Positions 57,957 through 64,000 of a stretch of DNA of 64,000 bases are shown in pieces; positions within the stretch are counted from its first letter, which is position 1, and every line of letters begins with the position of its first letter. Source of the stretch: Porites lutea (taxonomy: Eukaryota > Cnidaria > Anthozoa > Scleractinia > Poritidae); NCBI RefSeq assembly GCF_958299795.1, contig NC_133202.1:22301642-22365641 (forward strand), given 5' to 3'. The notes beneath the pieces are model-generated. The model saw only the letters and a list, made by a program, of their open reading frames with translations, was not told the origin of the DNA and made no database searches. The translations under genes and the position numbers were made by a program.

Positions 57957-60900
57957 ATGGAACAAGTTAATGATCTGTCAGAAGCACTTCCCATGCAGGC
58001 CTCTCCGACTTATCATGTGGAAGTTCTTCAAGATCCTTGCAGGCGAGTATTAAAAATTTTGAGGGCAATGTTCATAGAATACCTGGCTACTCAGCATAAC
58101 GAAGGCATAACATAAAAGGCACTCATTTATTCAGCAACATGCAGATTAGTTGCCTGGTATTCTGAAATTTAGGGATTTTAGCCGTTTTAAAAATAGAGGT
58201 ATACTATAACCACAGTTGTCGGTACAGTTCGTCATTTGGTATGGGTTCGTTTTCGTCATTACTGAGGTGTTAGCCATGTAGGTTAATTAATCAACTTCCT
58301 ATGTATCCTAGCCCTAATTATTCCTGATCATGAATAATAAAATTAGGTTTAGGAGACAAAGGAAAGTGAAAATATCCCTAGGTTGAAACCATTGTAACCT
58401 GAAAGGTGAACATACATGTAGGCTCAGACTCTTTCATTTACATGTAAATTATTGCTTAAACAGAGTTGAATGGCATCAGTTACTTTCCTAGCAGTACACA
58501 GGACGCATGTCATACATGAACCTTGTATATGGCCCAGCTCACCAGGAGTCAATTTTAGCTCAGTGGTTAGAGCATCCCACCAGTGTACGGAAAGTCACAG
58601 GTTCAATTTATTGCTGTCAGGGAATCCGATGTTTGCTTTGTCCCATGCTCGTGACATGTTGATCACATCATTTCTCTTCAGTTACTTTATCACAATTTTA
58701 TTATTATAGCACGGCTAGAGCTGGTATAATAAAGGAACATGTCAGGAAGTTTTTGATGTATGAGGCCGCTGTGTATGGCGACACTACCTTTATGGAATTC
58801 ACAGATGGTTTCCTAACAGAGCATGTTAAATCAGTGTCTGTTTGTGACACAGAGATGGTCTCTAAAGATAGACAGGTATATTTCAATACCATAAGAATTT
58901 ATTGGTCTTATAGTTTCCCTCTCTCAATTAAATACCTTATGTCTAATTAACAGCCCTTGTGTTTGCATTAGACTGATCCCACTCTCTAATAAATGCCCCC
59001 TGCTAATAGACATCCCACATGACAACTGCACACTTATGATTCTGCTTACGACTCCGAGTTGGAGTTGTAAGCTGAGTCCTACGAATGCTTATGACCTAGT
59101 GAGAATCAAAAATCAGATTCTGTTGATAGTGAAAACCAGCCTTTAGTTGAGTCAGGGGTTTTGGGTAGGGGCTAATATAGCAGCAATACCACTCTACAGT
59201 TTTCTTTCTTGAAAATTTAAAATGCCTTGCTCTAAAAATTAAGGAGACAGTGTGGCCAAGCAATCATTAGCTCTGGACTTGCAGTCCAGAGGTCCCCAGT
59301 TCATTATTAAAATTCAAGAGGACTTGAACATTGCTTAAGAGAAAAGATAAAACAATTTTACAGAGTGACATTAGGGTTCCTTGCCCCAAAAGCCTTTCAG
59401 CTAATTATAAGCAGAACTTGTCCCATAACTCATTTTTTGTTGCATGTACTTTTAGGGCAATCTTAAGAATTGTAAGTTTGCAATCCATGTGTTCCAACTA
59501 CATGATGATGGTCCAGCAACAGAGGAGTTGGAGGAGGACATTGCAGCTGCCAATCACTGGCTGTTACCTTCTGGTTTGTGTCACATCATTAGCATTAATG
59601 CCACGCCAATATCAGCCCTTTGTAGAACTTGGTCATGTGCTGGGATACCACTTAGCAACGGTGTTGTCCATGCATTCATCTGATTCAAACACATGACTAA
59701 CTTCTGCAGAAGGCTTATTTTTTATTTCAGAAAATGCATGCACCTTGAAATAGTACTTTAGTGCAAATAGTTCTTAAACTGCAAGGGGGTTAAAGGGGGA
59801 GATTTTATGTATGAATTTCTTTGCTCCATTGGTAATCAAAACTAGTTTAATAGTTTGTATCGTGATTATTATTATAAATATCTATTTTGCAGAGGATTTT
59901 CATGGAATCTGGGACAGCTTGATATTTGATGCAGATGTCAAAGCCCAGGTAAATGTTAAATATGTGGTGGTTCAATAATTTATTTTATTCTTGGTTGCAA
60001 ACTTTTTATCATACATTACGTAACCATAGCCAAAAACAAAAGAAAAATAAAATTCAAACCAAGGATAAAATTGAACCACAACATATAAAATTAATGCACT
60101 TTAATCAAGACATGTTTAGTGATCGCTAATTAAAGTAGCTGTAAGGTGGATATACCACTAAGTCAGATAGCTAGAGAATACTTGCTAGAATTCACTGTAA
60201 ATTCCATCAAGCAAAAGCATTCATTTACAGCTGCTTGTATTGTTACCATGATTAAAGTATATGTAATTGACCTTGAACCTTTTAGTCATTAATGATATTA
60301 AAATGCTTTTAAATAGTTGCTCATATTTAGTGCTATTTTTCTTGTGACATTCATTGGTTTATTCTTACAAATGACTGAATTGTTTGCTTTTAACCACAGA
60401 CCACAAGTTTGGAGACAAAGGAGTTTAATGTCAGACTGCAAAGCTGAGATACAAAACTATGATTTGACAATATTGATAACTCCAACACCATAAAGTGGAA
60501 GGGAATTAGGGTAGCGAAATGAGCTTGACCGCGCAGGTCAACTAAAATAAACTGACTAACGCTTGACAAACAACGCTCTTATTACAATGCTTGCATCATT
60601 ATCACAATTAATCATCCTCACTGAGGTGATGATTGACACTATGATTGTTGAATCTGTACTAACAGATTTGTTTTGACAACCAATGGAAAAAAGGAGATTC
60701 CTTTAGTTACTTACAATCCTGTCAATGGTTCATTTTTAATTTATTATTATACCACTGTGATAGGTTTGCTCATTTACTGCTGTCATCATTGTTTAGCTTT
60801 TTTTCTAATTAATTATTAATTAATTTAATTAATTGTTGTTTCTGTTTTCTTCTCCCTACTTTTAGCTGATCAATTATGCAATGACAACTTTACTCTTCTC

Positions 60901-63511
60901 AGACAGGTTTGAAAAATTCTTACTCCTGCTCATCCCTTTTGTTAATAAACGCTTACTTGTTGACTCTGTAAAGGCAAGTGTAACAACTGCAAACTTGTGA
61001 GTTGTCTCAATATTCTGTGTACAATATGCAGCTGTAATATTTAAAAGAAGTGTTTTTCTGGCTAAAAGGTTATGCTCTCTATTGTACTTGAATGTGTAAT
61101 TTTATTTGTCTGTAATGTTACAGTTGTACATATTGGTCCCAAAAATATCATCAGTAATGGGTGAATATGTCAATATGTTTGAAGTTGAATTTGTAAGACC
61201 TGTTTTATCCTTGTTTGCAGAGGTGTAAACAGCAATGTCATATCTTGGAATCGAGTTATCCTTCTTCATGGTGAGAGCAATTTATTAATAGCAGTGCTGT
61301 TGTAGTTTGTATTATTCTGGGACTGGATATATGAATTAACACATACAACCATGATCTCCAATACATTGCCTATTACTATATCACAAAAGAAATATAGAAA
61401 AATGAGATGCAAATACACCATGCAAAAAAACCTACCTGTAAAAGCTCGTGGAGTTGGACCATTATTATGTTACTTTTAAAGTTTGGTTGGATTAGTCAAC
61501 GATGAATGACGCGAATGACTTCATAAATGTTAAAACCCATGCAAGAGAGAAACCTTTACTTGCAAGGTATGGATACACTAAAAAGAATGGGGAAAATTAT
61601 CTGAGGAACTGCTTTTGAACTCAAGAAAAAGAAACGTGGGTTAAAATTTAACCCCTGGTTAGTGCTGATATGTAATCAGCCTTCAAAAAACTTGGCTAGC
61701 TATAGCACACAAACAGTGAATTTTTAACCTTTAACCTTTTTCTGGTGCATTATAGGTGGTTAGACTGTACATTGTATTTATTTAACTCCTACATTACATG
61801 TAGATTATCTTTGTGAAGGGAACTTTCATATGGCATAATTCAATTGTACTTTTCAAGGTCCTCCAGGAACTGGCAAAACATCACTTTGCAAAGCACTGGC
61901 CCAAAAGCTGAGCATTAGATTGTCTGACAGGTATGTTTCTGAAGCTCTAAATTGCTTATAGGTTTTCCAGTTTCTGTGCATAAATTTTAAGATTAGTTCA
62001 AAGTAATTTTGTTTTCCTTTGTCAATGCATGGGTATTAAAATTAATACGGTATGATATTATAAGTTTTAACCATTCAAGAAAGTATAAAATACAAACAAA
62101 GGGAATAATTGAGCCACAATATAGCCATACTGTGAATTCTAAATTATTAGCTATTAACCCTTTAAGCCCCAATATCCACATACAAATTCTCCAAGCAGAT
62201 CTTCATACATTTCCTTTAAGAATTTTTTGAGAGAATTTAATAAAAGATCCACTCATTTTCTCTTTGGTGATCATTTGTTAATTCTCATAACCTTTTCTCT
62301 TGACAATGTATGGATATTGTTTGGAGAAAACTGATTTTTATCACTATTCAGTATTGGGACTTAAAGGGGTAAACTCATCAACAAAGATGAGTATGTGGGA
62401 GCTGTGTAATGCATAGCCATAACAACTCTGTGACTGGCATCCCCCAGGCACTGTCACACTTAAGGCTGTACATGTGCTCTGAGGAAAATTGAAGAGAGCC
62501 TGGTGCACTGAAAAATCAAACATGTCCAGCATATGATTTGTGTGAAAGAAGTATTAAAGATTTTCTAGTTGCCTGGGATAAAAAAAATTGGATGCCTGGA
62601 ACCACTGGCCTCTGCTAGAGCACAGATTTGACAATGCTACAGTCTAACTATAGGAACCAAGCATACTTACAGGGAGGCCAGGAAAGCAAGCAAAAACGCT
62701 TTAAAAGCATGAGTAATGAGAGACAATGCAAACTTATTGGCCTGTAAAAGGTACAGGCCCCCGTGAAACTATTAGAACTTGGTCCCTGATAATCCTGCCA
62801 GCAATTACCTCTAGTTTCAGTTTTAGTTTGATTTAAGTGCTGGGATTAATAGGTAGATGATCACTAATGTTTGAGATACTCTGCATCATGTCTCATGGTA
62901 TGTTGTTTATTGCCAGGTATTCTTATGGTCAGTTAATTGAAATAAATAGCCACAGTTTATTTTCAAAGTGGTTTTCTGAGGTAAGTTGAAACAATGCTTG
63001 TTTTAAATACATTATTCAGTGTCTTTCAATCTGAATATTTGTACAGAATGATGCTGGTTCTTTGATTTTTAAAACAGAGTGGAAAGTTGGTGATGAAAAT
63101 GTTCCAGAAAATTCAAGAACTGATTGATGACAAAGATGCATTGGTGTGTGTGTTGATTGACGAGGTATGAAGTTTTGTATGAGGAAACCTAGCCTCCTAC
63201 CCAGGCGTTTTTAGGGAAGCTCATTTTTCATTCCTCCCCACGAACGCCGTTTGTGGGGAGGGATGAAGGATGAGCTCCCCTAAAAACTCCTCTGTGGGAG
63301 GCTAGGGGGAACCCTCATATAACAAACGACATTCTTTGCTCAACTTATAGTATAATATATGAAACATGAGGTTAATAGCATGGAGTGCCTTTTCTCTGTG
63401 GTAGGTTGAGAGTTTAACTGCTGCTCGTAAATCAGCCATGCAGGGTCAGGAGCCTTCTGATGCAATAAGAGTCGTAAATGCTCTGCTTACTCAAATTGAT
63501 CACATAAAAAG
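57957..63511 (+). CDS. TRIP13: TRIP13 (pachytene checkpoint protein 2 homologue), first ten exons; continues past the window
   Basis: TRIP13 is the AAA+ ATPase that remodels HORMA proteins (MAD2 with p31comet, HORMADs) in mitosis and meiosis. Ten exons read in frame to 282 residues: 57957-58042, 58710-58875, 59456-59573, 59893-59948, 60866-60906, 61221-61270, 61858-61930, 62917-62980, 63078-63164 and 63405-63511. The family is about 430 long, so the rest lies beyond the window. Landmarks: [83 protein letters not shown] (Walker A, 173-180), [34 protein letters not shown] (Walker B, 244-247), [19 protein letters not shown]. Intron 1 needs a GC-AG splice; the others are GT-AG. It faces CEP76. 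Confidence 0.95.
58275..58400. repeat. Palindromic repeat in TRIP13 intron 1
   Basis: GTAGGTTAATTAATCAAC, CCTAGCCCTAATTATT and inverted counterparts resemble the palindrome at 54340-54450. Worn and short. Confidence 0.45.
58546..58680 (+). mobile_element. tRNA-derived SINE in TRIP13 intron 1
   Basis: A box TTTAGCTCAGTGGTTAGAGC and B-box-like AGGTTCAATTT are spaced as in a tRNA, followed by a short body with GTCCCATGCTCGTGAC. It ends 30 bp before exon 2. Confidence 0.65.
59248..59345 (+). mobile_element. tRNA-like SINE fragment in TRIP13 intron 2
   Basis: GTGGCCAAGCAATCATTAGC, then a perfect anticodon-like hairpin TCTGGACTTGCAGTCCAGA, then GGTCCCCAGTTCA. It resembles a tRNA head, but its B box is degraded. 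Confidence 0.5.
62154..62373. mobile_element. piggyBac-like MITE in TRIP13 intron 7
   Basis: The ends TTAACCCTTTAAGCCCCAAT and, reversed, TTTACCCCTTTAAGTCCCAA form inverted repeats. TTAA is intact at the left and one base off at the right. 220 bp, no gene. Confidence 0.75.
63190..63304. mobile_element. Hairpin MITE, TAGCC family, in TRIP13 intron 9
   Basis: A 115-bp near-palindrome from TAGCCTCCTACCCAGG to the inverse CCTCTGTGGGAGGCTA. The flanks GAGGAAACC and GGGGGAACC match at seven of nine bases, an aged duplication. Confidence 0.75.
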
Positions 63512-64000
63512 GTAGGCAAAAATAAAAACATCTCAAAAAGATGAAATCTTCCTCAAAAAGATACCTTAAACACTGTAGAAAGGGGGCTTGAAAATACCAT
63601 TCCTAGACAGTCACTCAGAGAGGAAGCTGACTGACTAGTAGTTAGCCTGGGTACCTCGGGAGAGCTTGCTGGCAGACTACTGCATGACTAGTGTACCATT
63701 GGCATGTCATGTCGTTGACATGGGGTGGGTCCTTGAAATCTGTTGGCCTTTAATTTATCTTTAAATGCAGTTCACACTTTTCTATCCACAGACTCAGTGC
63801 TGGTCTCCAATGAGTCTCTAATGAGTTGAGTGTAAAGTAAGCTTTCTCTCGATTAACAGATGCCTCAGTGTCCAAGACAGGCATCTGAAGATGGTGGCTG
63901 TTGGCTTTTTTTGGACTCTTTTCACGAAGTGAACACCTTTTTAAGATGAAACTAACTTAGTTCTAGTGCCAGTAGTTTTCTCCTTAGGGGACAGCTGACT
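63512..64000. other. TRIP13 intron, unfinished
   Basis: No exon was recognised after 63511. The next expected protein stretch (the HSNVVILTTSN region in other animals) is not in the remaining bases. Confidence 0.7.

Overview
The window is nuclear DNA of an animal, most likely a cnidarian and probably a reef-building coral. It is AT-rich, has GT-AG introns and holds metazoan genes (CEP76, TRIP13, BTB-Kelch genes, a class A GPCR, U4 snRNA). It is dense with short hairpin-like DNA transposons, tRNA-derived SINEs and LINE scraps. The species assignment is inference; no database was consulted.

Layout. 1-3220: the 3' part of a BEL/Pao LTR retroelement (+). 3221-5280: gene-poor, with a hairpin repeat carrying a tRNA-like unit. 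About 5280-13830 and 15860-21200: two diverged copies of one block, each with U4 snRNA sequence(s) at one end and a BTB-Kelch gene (-) at the other. The first block holds two good U4 genes, a 2.96 kb foldback element with minisatellite arms, and a truncated Kelch copy. The second holds a decayed U4 and an intact Kelch gene. 24180-30915: a duplicated 3' piece of a GPCR gene, split by a second, nearly complete BEL/Pao copy (-) whose inner 5' LTR edge was itself hit by a G-rich terminal-repeat element. 31140-34050: a LINE 3' end with two DNA elements nested in it. 34189-35943: a second intact BTB-Kelch gene (+). 39420-42960: a wrecked Kelch gene (-) carrying several insertions. 44261-45271: an intact single-exon class A GPCR (-).

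46407-64000 is ordinary host territory: CEP76 (-, ten exons, 651 residues, complete) and TRIP13 (+, first ten exons, continuing past the window), head to head with 289 bp between their start codons. That gap holds a CDE/CHR-like cell-cycle element. Introns of both genes contain TTAA-flanked, TA-flanked and palindromic MITEs, SINEs and a CR1-like LINE fragment.

The strongest unusual items are: (1) the U4 snRNA cluster with a shared upstream block; (2) the foldback element whose insertion is confirmed by an empty site in the sister block; (3) a G-rich-ended element family with 8-bp target duplication and internal degenerate repeats; (4) a family of TAGCC...GGCTA hairpin elements with 8-9 bp duplications, one confirmed by an empty site; (5) the CEP76/TRIP13 divergent promoter. 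I found no clearly new protein-coding system.
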